Shown: one piece after another, positions 36,931 to 48,076 of the stretch
Position numbering within the stretch: position 1 is the stretch's first letter
Layout of the letters: each line of letters begins with the position of its first letter
Origin: Lantana camara
Lineage: Eukaryota > Streptophyta > Magnoliopsida > Lamiales > Verbenaceae
Length of the DNA: 64,000 nucleotides
Reading direction: 5' to 3'
Assembly: GCA_037501455.1 (NCBI GenBank)
Contig: CM074860.1
Coordinates: 51,904,501 to 51,968,500, forward strand
Translations under genes and position numbers: made by a program
The notes under the pieces: model-generated
Databases searched by the model: none
Seen by the model: the letters and a program-made list of their open reading frames with translations, nothing else
Told to the model about the DNA's origin: nothing

Positions 36931-39900
36931 TGTAGCACCCCGCACGTGAGGCACCACATCCCCCGCACTAAGGCTCAACACGAGTAACGAAACAGTAAAT
37001 CCGCACCCGTATCAAACCCTAGCGAACGGGAGACGAACATAAAAGCTTTCCTAAGCCAGGCGGAGCTAGACCCTGCAATGAAAACCAATCTACAAAGTAC
37101 AATGCATTGCAAAGCCAAAAGATCAATCATACCAATCATAAGCAGAAATTTGGGCTCTTCAGGCCTCTTTTAAATCAATAGCAAAACTCAGTAACAGCAA
37201 TTCAACTCCAATTACATGAATATTCCAGTTCATGATATAATAGAATGAATCATACATAATTCCAATACAGAAATGAGTGCAGAGACTCTTCTAATCTAAC
37301 TCGACTCACTGAAAGACTCCCGACACCTCCGCCTAGCTCGAAACTCCAAAGCCCAACCTGCACACTAAAGTGTTGGGGAGGGAGAGGGTCAGTCTCTAGA
37401 AGACTGAGTGAGCAGGAGCGATATATATATAAAACATGCACATGCAAGTCATAAATCCCGAGCAAGGTTTTATTTGAAATGATCCCCACTAAGGGTAAGA
37501 AATAGATAAACAATGCTCGAACTTTACGACTAAATCATATTAAATTCATTACATTCATAAATCATACATAAATATAAGGCTCGGCGAGTGAGCGTGCACA
37601 ATCTCCAACCAACTCCGACCGTGTACGACAAATATCATTAATATATTGATTAGGCGATCATGCAATATATCATAATACACACAAATCATAAATCATGTCC
37701 TAAATATATTGTTTGGGCAATCCGATGCCCGGCCTTCCCGCACCGTGCCTATCAATCAATAATCAATCAGTCAATCAATCATTTTCAATCATAAATAAGT
37801 TCCAACCTTCTTCCTCCGGGTTGGTGGTGGGTTTGCAAGACCCGACCACCCGATCAATGGCCAAAAGGGGTTACATGACTCCCCAGATGGCACTCAGCTC
37901 CCTTTCCCCGCCAATCTCCTGACGAGGTCCGGTACCGCTGTCTAGTAGTGGGACTAGTGTGAGGGTTTACCGTCAGCCCTTGCCTTCTCGGGTCCCCACT
38001 CACACCAAGCCCCTGGGCCCCAATCCGTGCAATCAATCAATCAATCTTTTCTCGCCAAAACATTTGATTTATAAAAATCATACCGTATCCATCATTATCC
38101 ATTTGAAAAGGGTTTACTCGATCAATATATACTATAAGAAATCATACCTTACCGTGTAAATCGGCATATGCTATATACGTACCTCTCCGTGTCATCCTAA
38201 TCCGTAGCTAGCATGAAGACACACGGTTTGGAGCATAGCCTCATTACAAAACCATTTTTAAGTTATAAGCTCAAACGCGTAATTCAGAAGGACTTACTCG
38301 ATAACTCCATTTGAAAACCATATATGTATAATCATAAGGTTTTGGCTAAAGCTTTTCACATAAGGGTTGTAGGGTTTATTATATAGCTAAAACAAAAACC
38401 ACCCTCACCTGAACCGTGACGAAACAAGGAACGGGTTAACAAGTGCTCGAACGATCAAAAGCTCTCCACCCTGGAGACAAACTGTACAAAAGACCACAAG
38501 ACGTGTTCGTGAGACTCAAGACTCTAAATGAACCATATAAGACGCACGGCAATGCTCAAGCATGATATGAAGGCATAAGGATCATATTAAGTCATGAAAT
38601 GTTCATGTGCATGATTAAGACATTTAACTCGTATATCCAAGTCATTCACTCAATCATTCATTATCATTCAATTCATATTCCCAATCAATTTATTTCAAGA
38701 ACTCAAATAGGAGCATAGAACATATTCAAGCTCTTCCATAATGTCACCACATACTTCATATTACATAACATAGCATATATTTAAGGTTTGACAACAAGAA
38801 GAAGTCTTATGATATAGAAAATAAGTGATGCGATTCGTAAACGACATATAAACACACATAAACGGCATTCAATAAAAGCATGCCTAAAACACATCCAAAT
38901 ATCATGGAATTGCACCAAAATACTCCTAACACATAGCCAAACAAGTTCATAGTTCAACACAAAAGGAGATAAAATCAATAAGGAGGGGAAACAAATCAAA
39001 AACCGAAGAGGAAGTAACAAAGACTGCACATGGGAAGTGACACGGGGGTGTCACCAACCCTAGCCCAACTGAGCCACGGGCGTGGCTCAGTACAGAGCTG
39101 CCCAGAAGGTGTGACACGCCCGTGTCTCCCTCTTATGAGTAAATGAGACACGGGGGTGTCACGGTACAGAACTTAGGGCGATTACAGATTTTTCCGGCAA
39201 AACTGAACTCATACAAAATCAATCCAAAGGCATACCAAATGAACTCTAAATGCTCTGAAACTTGATATGCAACATATTTGGCATGTTATGAACATTTTTC
39301 ATTTAGAGTGAAAAAATCGCACGTTAAGGTCATCGAATCCACGCAACAAAACTGGGTCGCCAAAAACCGTACATAAAGGATCAATTGTTCAATCATGCCT
39401 TGTTCAAGTACTTAGGGCTTGAATTTGGATCTGAAACTTTGGGGAATGCATGCTAACATACTAAACAACTTATATACATCATATATATGCAAAATGGTAC
39501 CATTTAAAGCACATTAGAATGATCAACAAGTTACAAAATGTAACAGCAACAATTCTGTCAACAATAATGCATAAGAACAGGCCATGTACTTCGGTTTTGA
39601 GGCTTCAAATGGAACCAAATACTTAAATCATGAATGCTAACATATATAACAATGAGTGTACATCAACTCCATGCAATTTCACACGAAATGGAGGCCATAT
39701 GATCATGCAACAACACAAAATTTCACACAGCAGTCACAAAACAGGGGAAATAGTTTGATCATCAAGTTTGAAGCTCCATATCTCATAATTTTATAAAAGG
39801 AGCAAGAGATGAAATCCTCCTAAAATCATATACTATCAGTTGGGAAGGAAATAGATCAAGAAACAAGTTCATATGATCATGTTTAAGCAAGGAAATCAGC

Positions 39901-40977
39901 TACACAAGCCTAGAGGTCACAAGAGCAAAAATCCCTAAAAGTTCATACCAATCTCATAATTCAAACCCTAATCAAATCTGATCCAAATCATGTTTTAAGT
40001 AGATGAAATGAAGCATAATAGAGTAGAGAAGACATAAATATTCATACCTTGAAGATTTGGTGGAAGAAGATGGTGATTTGAGCTCCAAAATCACAAAAAT
40101 GGCCAAGGGTTTCTCTCTTCTCCTCTTCTTCTCTCTCTCGTTCAGTTGCAGCTGGAAAATGGAGATATGGTTCGGTTTTCAGAGGTAAAAGGGAGAAGAT
40201 AGAGCTTAACTCAAGGTAGATAAGTCATGGTTAAGGTATGGTTAAGTTTAGGGAGGGTTATGGGGTCCCACCATGAAGACTAGTCAACCAAAGGAGCTCT
40301 TCTTGCACGAGTTGTCCGTTACGGTTGGATTTCGGAGGTCTTAATGATTTCAAAAAGGTATGAGGCTTGTTCCATTGTCTCCGAATCGTCGATACGAAGG
40401 CAACGGAAGTGTCGGAATTCGAATCCGAATTCCCGAGCTCAAGATATCACATACGGAACCAAGGGTGCGCTAATTGCTCGTTAACCCCTGACTTGGTTCC
40501 AAAAATCCAAATTAAATTCATAAACACGTCAAATGAATCCGAAAACATAAACCGAGCATAGAGTCACGTTCATAACACACATATTTACGACATATTAAAT
40601 TTTCACAACATTTCGGTATCAATACATATATGAACAAAGCACAAATAGAACACTCATGCGCATGAACGAATTTATATAGTTATAAATGAATTGCTAAAAC
40701 TTAAATTCCATATTAAATAAATTAAACAACTAATAACATGTTGTAATTAATTAAAGAAATTACCGTAACAGTTAAGGTAACGTGAAACCTCAATTAAGAA
40801 ATTAAACACAAAATATCAAAGTAGAGTAAAAATGAAATAATTTAAAATAACCATAGTTTCTAGTTTAAATCAAATATAATCATTTATTAACAATTAATCA
40901 TATAAATAAATAATTAAATTGCGCAATTTATAAACAAATACGTCATATTATTAAAACTGAAAAACTGGGGCGTTACA
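36931..40977 (-). repeat. 5' LTR of the nested element
   Basis: 4047 bp, the partner of 29860-33911 at an offset of 7071 bp. Differences include agcgaatggg/agcgaacggg, a 5 bp deletion (ggctaa region near 39312) and about a dozen other single bases by eye. The palindrome cluster is at 39037-39160. It ends GGGGCGTTACA at 40977 next to the CTCGG duplication. Confidence 0.95.
39037..39160 (-). repeat. Palindrome cluster in the nested element's 5' LTR
   Basis: Same four palindromes as 31966-32089, shifted by 7071 bp, with no base differences seen in the arms. Confidence 0.87.
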
Positions 40978-40982
40978 CTCGG
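40978..40982. repeat. Target site duplication CTCGG, right copy
   Basis: Matches 29855-29859; together they bracket the nested element. Confidence 0.96.
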
Positions 40983-41330
40983 TTTCTAGGACCGTATGAG
41001 ATTTTGGAGAAAATTGGAGATACGGCCTATCGTTTGGACCTACCCCCGAGTTTGACCGGAATTCATAATGTATTTCATGTATCTCAGCTTCGGAAATATT
41101 ATCCGGATAAGTCGGAAGTCATACCGGTCGAGGAAGTGGAGTTAGAACCGAATCTCACCTTCGTTCAGAAGCCGATTAAGATTTTGGATCGTAAATTTCA
41201 AGAACTTCGAAATCGACAGATCCCACTAGTTAAAGTCTTATGGAGAAGTGATAAAACGGAAGAGGCTACGTGGGAGACGGAGGATAAGATGAAAAGATTC
41301 CATCCTGAGTTGTTTCCGGACAATCAGTGA
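40983..41330 (+). pseudogene. gag-pol part 5: integrase C-terminus and chromodomain-like end
   Basis: 115 codons and a TGA at 41328-41330. It continues the integrase from 29859 in the same frame once the nested element and one CTCGG are ignored. It opens FLGPYEILEKIG, the usual integrase C-terminal block, then VFHVSQLRKY. From 41172 to about 41315 a chromodomain-like segment follows (PIKILDRK, PLVKVLW, EEATWE, HPELF), typical of chromoviruses and thought to guide integration to marked chromatin. No stop or frameshift occurs inside this piece. It has no start of its own and is not a separate gene. Confidence 0.92.
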
Positions 41331-41350
41331 ATCCGAGGACGGATTCTCCT

Positions 41351-41362
41351 AAGGGGGGGAGA
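41351..41362 (+). other. Polypurine tract of the coding element
   Basis: AAGGGGGGGAGA followed by T and then the 3' LTR at 41364. It primes plus-strand synthesis in LTR elements. The preceding GAATCC-gaggac-GGATTC (41331-41348) is a small inverted repeat conserved in the non-autonomous families. Confidence 0.92.
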
Positions 41363-42583
41363 TTGTAACGCCCCGACTTTTCAAGTCGTTCAGGTATGAA
41401 TTATGTGATAATTACGTGCGCATTTAATTTATTTTAATTACGTTATTAATTATTTATTTTATATTATATGAAATTATGAAATAATTGAATTATTTGAAAA
41501 TGTTTGAATTTGAATTTATATGAATTTTGAACGATTTGCTCTTGTATGAACTGTTTGCTTACCGTTTCTACATGAAATGAATTCGGAATTTTGTAAAAAT
41601 TTAATATGTTGGACTTATATGTGTTATGAATACGGATATATGTTCGTTTCATGTTTTCGGGTTCATTTTCATGAGTTATGAATTTATTTTGATTTTGGAA
41701 TCCAAAACGGGGGCTAACGAGCAATTAGCGCACCATTGGTTCCTTATTTGATATCTTGAGCTAGGAAACTCGGATTCGAGTTTCGTCAACTTCGTTGAAC
41801 TCGTATCGAAAATTTGAGTTTAATGAACTTAGCCTTATACTTTTCCAAAATTATTTGAACCTCCGAAATTCAACCGAAACACGCAATGGACGCCTAAACT
41901 GCCACGTTTTACTAAATAAGCCATAACTTATTCAAACCTTGACCAAATTAACCATGGTTTGATTCCTTGGAACCCTAACTCAACCCTCTAACCAGCCTTA
42001 ACCACCCCAAACCGAGATAACCCCCTTCACTTGGAGAAAATCAGCCAAACTTTCCCTGCTTTCCAGTTTTCCCGTAGCTCAAGCCAATCCTTGGAGATTC
42101 AAGCTCAAATCTCTTCCAAACCTCCATTAATCCACAAGGTAAGCTTAGGATTGTTATATACATTCATTATGAGTCATTTTGATCCATTCTTCCCCAATTT
42201 TGAGCATGTTTTCATGGAGTTTGGAGAAGATGTTGAATAGTTAGGTTATATGTTAATTTGTTGAACTCTTTCATTCCTTGGTTGTTTTGGTTGATTCCAA
42301 GCTTGAATATGATTGCCATGCCACCTTCCTTGCATTTATGGTGAAGTATTAGATGGTAGTTGAAGCATTCATGAGTTACCATTAATGTATATTTGAAGTT
42401 TTTACATGAAATGATCATCCTTACCTCCTTAGCATGTTTCAACACTTTGGGAGCATGTTTGTGTGTTGTTGTGGAGTGGTTTTCTTGCGTTTTGATGATC
42501 TTAACTTACCTAAGTATGTTGGTTGGAGTTGGCATGGTGTTGCTCTGTTTTTCTGCTACGTTCTTTATTTTTTTTTGGCTTCA

Positions 42584-42718
42584 GACTCAAATCCACGGGG
42601 GTGGATTTTTCCCTTTGGAAAAATCCGCGGGGGTGGATTTGAGTCAGTAGGTCTGGACCAAATCCATGGGGGTGGATTTTTCCCTTTGGAAAAATCCATG
42701 GGGGTGGATTTTGTCCAG
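42584..42718 (+). repeat. Palindrome cluster in the 3' LTR
   Basis: As at 23691-23793 but with one more 32 bp unit: a second AATCCATGGGGGTGGATT palindrome separated by the TCCCTTTGGA linker. The copy-number difference between the two LTRs of one element shows the unit can be gained or lost. Confidence 0.86.
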
Positions 42719-43338
42719 TTTTTTTTTTATTGCTCCGGTTTCGTTTTTTCTTGTTTTTCTTCGCTTGTTTTATATTCCTCCACCTCTTTTATGACTTTTA
42801 TGCTATGCTAACATGTATTATCTTGAGTGTTATGAAATTTTATGATTTTTCGTGGAATATTTTCCGAGATATGCTTCAACGTGTCTTCTTTTCTCCTAAT
42901 GTGTGCATGCATGGACTTTGCTCTTAAGTTTGAACCCTAATTGCTATTTATTCCTTATTTAATGACTTGTATGATATGTATACATGTTATACTACGTGTT
43001 ATGATCGTTATTTGAATTTCTTGGACTAATTTAGTATGATTTATGGAGATGTTGAACTTTAACAAATTTGAACGCTTCATGGAAGAATGGAATGAATGTT
43101 TATATGTCTTTAAGACATTAATAGTGCACATGAACATTTCCATAACATAATTTAATCTCTTATATATTCATATCATGATCATTGCATTGCCGAGCGTCTT
43201 ATTTGGTCATATTGAGTCTCACTTCACTTTTCTTGCACAGATTTTGATCACGTTGGAGACGAGGCCGGTCAGTGAGGCTCGTGCTTTCTTCTTTTGACGG
43301 TTTAAGGTGGGTTTTTCTTCTATGTAGATACAAGACCC

Positions 43339-43346
43339 TATATATA
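43339..43346 (+). promoter_or_regulatory. Candidate TATA box, 3' LTR copy
   Basis: TATATATA in the same GACCC context as at 24413. In this LTR it would drive transcription outward into the satellite, if at all. Confidence 0.4.
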
Positions 43347-44422
43347 CCTTCAATGTGAAAGCTTTCGACCAAAATTATATATATATAAAGAGTCGTTTTA
43401 AAGAGTAAATGTTTTCAACGTAAAGCCTTATTTTATCAATCCTACCTAATGTTTTGGCGAGAAATGATCGAATGCACGAATGGGCCCCAGGGACTTAGTG
43501 TGAGTGGCTATCTGGGGAGGCACGGGCCGACGGTGATCCCTCACACTAGTTCCACCAATTAACGGCGTAACCGGACCTCGTTAGGAGTTAGCGAGGAATG
43601 GACGCTGAGCGCCATCTGGGGAGTCATGTAACCCCTTTTGGTCAATGAATGGGTGGTCGGGCCTTGCAAACCCACCACCAACCCGGAGGAAGAAGGAGTA
43701 AATGTTAATGAATGTGCACAAAAGATTGATTGCATGAAAAGAATAAATGAATGAATCTTTAAATGGTTTACACAAGGTGTTGGTTGGAGATAATGCACGC
43801 CCACTCGTCGGGCCAATAATGACCTAATGTTAATGATTCGTTATAATCCCTTTTGATGATTCTTTTCACCCCCTTGGGGAAGTCTTTAAAAACCTCACTT
43901 GGGATTATAGCTTGCATGTGATTGCTTAATTACCGTCATATATTATATCTATACCCTGTTTTATACCCACCAGTCCCTTTTGGACTGAACCCGTTTGGTT
44001 TTCAGTTATTTTGTGCAGGTGTTGAGGGAGCTAGGCGGGAATACGAGTCCTAGGTCTTGCATTCGTCTCTAGCTCTGTATTTTGAGTCTTACACTTGCAT
44101 ACTTTTATTTTGATTATTGTATATGGATATTATCTCGGAGCGTACATGTTTTGGGCCGTGATGGCAATTGCTGATGTACATGAATGATTTTTGGAGCTTG
44201 GATGCTCATGATACATATATATGTTATATGTTCGTTCTTTGCTTCCGCTTTAATGTCTTATGTTGTTATTTGGTTTCAAGGGTTAGCCCGCCTAGCTTAG
44301 AGTGTGTGTTTGTCCCCGTTCGCCGTGATTTAGCTCGGGTATGGATCGTCCATTTCATATTCGGGTCGGGTCGGGTCGGGTCTCGGTACGGGGGATGTGG
44401 CACCTTGCGCTCAGGTGTTACA

Positions 44423-44427
44423 AAATT
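44423..44427. repeat. Target site duplication AAATT, right copy
   Basis: Pairs with 22513-22517; the satellite resumes here exactly in phase. Confidence 0.96.
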
Positions 44428-47400
44428 ATTCATGAAATAAGCTACAGTGGGAATTAAGTTTAGATATGAGTATGAAAATTCATAAAATAATTCAAGGATC
44501 ATTTTGACTATAATATTAAATAGCAAAAAGAGAATGAATAAAAAGTTGTTTACGATAAGAATAGTAACTAGGGTTTTGAAGTGATTTTTGATACTAATGG
44601 AGTTAGAATAGGAATTAGGGTTTGTGGATGATATCAAAATTCTTGAAATAATTCAAGTATTGATTTGACTGTAATATTTGATAGAAAAAAGTGTTTCGAT
44701 AAATTCCTAATTTTGTGGAATGAATAGTGATCAAGGGACCTAATGGTCATTTTGATCAACAATTTTTTGTAAAGAGTGTCGGGTCTTGGAAAGCATATGT
44801 AAGTAATAGAAAAATATAAGTGTCATGTTTCTAAGGTTCTGCGAATGAGATAAGAGGATATGAGTTAGTGGATAAACAGTGATATGAGGATAAAATCGTA
44901 ACTTTGATTTAAAATTTCCAAAAATGATTTTAGGACACGAGGATATGTAGGAAATGTAGAAAATTCTAAATCCCAAAAATATGTAGAAATGTGGGAGATT
45001 TTGTATCACAAAAATATGTAGAGAATATGTAGGTAATGTGGAGGATTTTATATCATACACGTAGCCTTTCTATTTTAGGAATGTGATATCATGGATGATG
45101 TCATATTTAATAAAAATAAGTATAAAATACTGTAAAATTTATTCAAGAGTCGAGAACGAGAGCTTGAAGTGTTAAAAGTAGTGAAAGAATGAGCGTAAAC
45201 TGAGCTTCGTCATGATTATAAATGTGTGATGTTTAGGTTTTTCGTTTGAAAGTTATAGACATTAGAAATCATGGAAATCGTGATAAATTATATAAACGAA
45301 GCTATGACGAAGATTAAAGGTTGAGAAAATTCTCATGGTTAGAGAAAATTTCAAGAAACGTTTTAAGTATCATTTCGGATATTAAATGAAAGCTAAACGT
45401 TTATGATAAAATAATAAATTTTAAAGAGGAAATTATTCATGAAATAAGCTACAGTGGGAATTAAGTTTAGATATGAGTATGAAAATTCATAAAATAATTC
45501 AAGGATCATTTTGACTATAATATTAAATAGCAAAAAGAGAATGAATAAAAAGTTGTTTACGATAAGAATAGTAACTAGGGTTTTGAAGTGATTTTCGATA
45601 CTAATGGAGTTAGAATAGGAATTAGGGTTTGTGGATGATATCAAAATTCTTGAAATAATTCAAGTATTCATTTGACTGTAATATTTGATAGAAAAAAGTG
45701 TTCCGAGAAATTCCTAATTTTGTGGAATGAATAGTGATCAAGGGACCTAATGGTCATTTTGATCAATAATTTTTTGTAAAGAGTGTCGGGTCTTGGAAAG
45801 CATATGTAAGTAATAGAAAAATATAAGTGTCATGTTTCTAAGGTTCTGCGAATGAGATAAGAGGATATGACTTAGTGGATAAACAGTGATATGAGGATAA
45901 AATCGTAACTTTGATTTAAAATTTCCAAAAATGATTTTAGGACATGAGGATATGTAGGAAATGTAGAGAATTCTAAATCCCAAAAATATGTAGAAATGTG
46001 GGAGATTTTGTATCACAAAAATATGTAGAGAATATGTAGGTAATGTGGAGGATTTTATATCATACACGTAGCCTTTCTATTTTAGGAATGTGATATCATG
46101 GATGATGTCATATTTAATAAAAATAAGTATAAAATACTGTAAAATTTATTCAAGAGTCGAGAACGAGAGCTTGAAGTGTTAAAAGTAGTGAAAGAATGAG
46201 CGTAAACTGAGCTTCGTCATGATTATAAATGTGTGATGTTTAGGTTTTTCGTTTGAAAGTTATAGACATTAGAAATCATGGAAATCGTGATAAATTATAT
46301 AAACGAAGCTATGACGAAGGTTAAAGGTTGAGAAAATTATCATGGTTAGAGAAAAATTCAAGAAACGTTTTAAGTATCATTTCGGATATTAAATGAAAGC
46401 TAAACGTTTATGATAAAATAATAAATTTTAAAGAGGAAATTATTCATGAAATAAGCTACAGTGGGAATTAAGTTTAGATATGAGTATGAAAATTCATAAA
46501 ATAATTCAAGGATCATTTTGACTATAATATTAAATAGCAAAAAGAGAATGAATAAAAAGTTGTTTACGATAAGAATAGTAACTAGGGTTTTGAAGTGATT
46601 TTTGATACTAATGGAGTTAGAATAGGAATTAGGGTTTGTGGATGATATCAAAATTCTTGAAATAATTCAAGTATTCATTTGACTGTAATATTTGATAGAA
46701 AAAAGTGTTCCGAGAAATTCCTAATTTTGTGGAATGAATAGTGATCAAGGGACCTAATGGTCATTTTGATCAATAATTTTTTGTAAAGAGTGTCGGGTCT
46801 TGGAAAGCATATGTAAGTAATAGAAAAATATAAGTGTCATGCTTCTAAGGTTCTGCGAATGAGATAAGAGGATATGGCTTAGTGGATAAACAGTGATATG
46901 AGGATAAAATCGTAACTTTGATTTAAAATTTCCAAAAATGATTTTAGGACATGAGGATATGTAGGAAATGTAGAGAATTCTAAATCCCAAAAATATGTAG
47001 AAATGTGGGAGATTTTGTATCACAAAAATATGTAGAGAATATGTAGGTAATGTGGAGGATTTTATATCATACACGTAGCCTTTCTATTTTAGGAATGTGA
47101 TATCATGGATGATGTCATATTTAATAAAAATAAGTATAAAATACTGTAAAATTTAATCAAGAGTCGAGAACGAGAGCTTGAAGTGTTAAAAGTAGTGAAA
47201 GAATGAGCGTAAACTGAGCTTCGTCATGATTATAAATGTGTGATGTTTAGGTTTTTCGTTTGAAAGTTATAGACATTAGAAATCATGGAAATCGTGATAA
47301 ATTATATAAACGAAGCTATGACGAAGGTTAAAGGTTGAGAAAATTCTCATGGTTAGAGAAAAATTCAAGAAACGTTTTAAGTATCATTTCGGATATTAAA

Positions 47401-48076
47401 TGAAAGCTAAACGTTTATGATAAAATATTAAATTTTAAAGAGGAAATTATTCATGAAATAAGCTACAGTGGGAATTAAATCTAGATATGAGTATGAAAAT
47501 TCATAAAATAATTCAAGGATCATTTTGACTATAATATTAAATAGCAAAAAGAGAATGAATAAAAAGTTGTTTACGATAAGAATAGTAACTAGGGTTTTCA
47601 AGTGATTTTCGATACTAATGGAGTTAGAATAGGAATTAGGGTTTGTGGATGATATCAAAATTCTTGAAATAATTCAAGTATTCATTTGACTGTAATATTT
47701 GATAGAAAAAAGTGTTCCGAGAAATTCCTAATTTTGTGGAATGAATAGTGATCAAGGGACCTAATGGTCATTTTGATCAATAATTTTTTGTAAAGAGTGT
47801 CGGGTCTTGGAAAGCATATGTAAGTAATAGAAAAATATAAGTGTCATGCTTCTAAGGTTCTGCGAATGAGATAAGAGGATATGACTTAGTGGATAAACAG
47901 TGATATGAGGATAAAATCGTAACTTTGATTTAAAATTTCCAAAAATGATTTTAGGACATGAGGATATGTAGGAAATGTGGAGAATTCTAAATCCCAAAAA
48001 TATGTAGAAATGTGGGAGATTTTGTATCACAAAAATATGTAGAGAATATGTAGGTAATGTGGAGGATTTTATATCA
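44423..48076. repeat. 1007 bp satellite array, right arm
   Basis: About 3.6 monomers continuing the left arm, with landmarks at 45058, 46065 and 47072. The first full monomer has several private changes (for example tgtttcgataaattc near 44692, gatatgagttag near 44868, gaaaatgtagaaaattc region near 44951). Changes shared within this arm (catgtttctaagg near 44825 and 45832; attctcatgg near 45329 and 47346, also at 22413 on the other side of the insertion) mark it as a local subgroup. It ends in the middle of a monomer at 48076, where another LTR begins. Confidence 0.96.

Larger units (their letters stand above)
29860..40977 (-). mobile_element. Non-autonomous LARD-like LTR retrotransposon, nested in pol
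   Basis: 11,118 bp, reading right to left. The 5' LTR is 36931-40977, primer site 36911-36922, internal region 33912-36930, polypurine tract 33913-33924 and 3' LTR 29860-33911. On its own strand it runs TGTAACGCCCC...GGGGTGCTACA. The long LTRs and ~3 kb internal region without Gag or Pol fit the LARD class (large retrotransposon derivative). The primer site, polypurine tract and the ~30 bp before it match the host element, so the same lineage's enzymes may mobilise it (inference). The two LTRs differ at about 15 positions by eye plus one 5 bp indel, fewer than the outer LTR pair, as expected for the later insertion. Confidence 0.94.
22518..44422 (+). mobile_element. Ty3/gypsy chromovirus LTR retrotransposon (Tekay/Del-like), carrying a nested insertion
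   Basis: A composite of 21,905 bp. The order is LTR (22518-25486), Met-tRNA primer site, gag-pol, polypurine tract, LTR (41364-44422), flanked by AAATT. Without the 11.1 kb inner element and its duplicated CTCGG it would be about 10.8 kb. The gene order protease, RT, RNase H, integrase, with a chromodomain-like C-terminus containing the EEATWE motif, places it in the Ty3/gypsy chromoviruses, most likely Tekay/Del. The clade name is from memory of motif patterns and needs a tree. The LTRs differ by about 20 substitutions by eye plus three larger indels, so the insertion is fairly young. The copy is dead: three TAG stops in pol and a large insertion in the integrase C-terminus. Confidence 0.95.
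41364..44422 (+). repeat. 3' LTR of the coding retrotransposon
   Basis: 3059 bp, TGTAACGCCCC...GGTGTTACA. It retains the 47 bp, 32 bp and 10 bp segments absent from the 5' copy. The TATA candidate is at 43339-43346 and the palindrome cluster at 42584-42718. It is followed by AAATT and the satellite. Confidence 0.95.
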
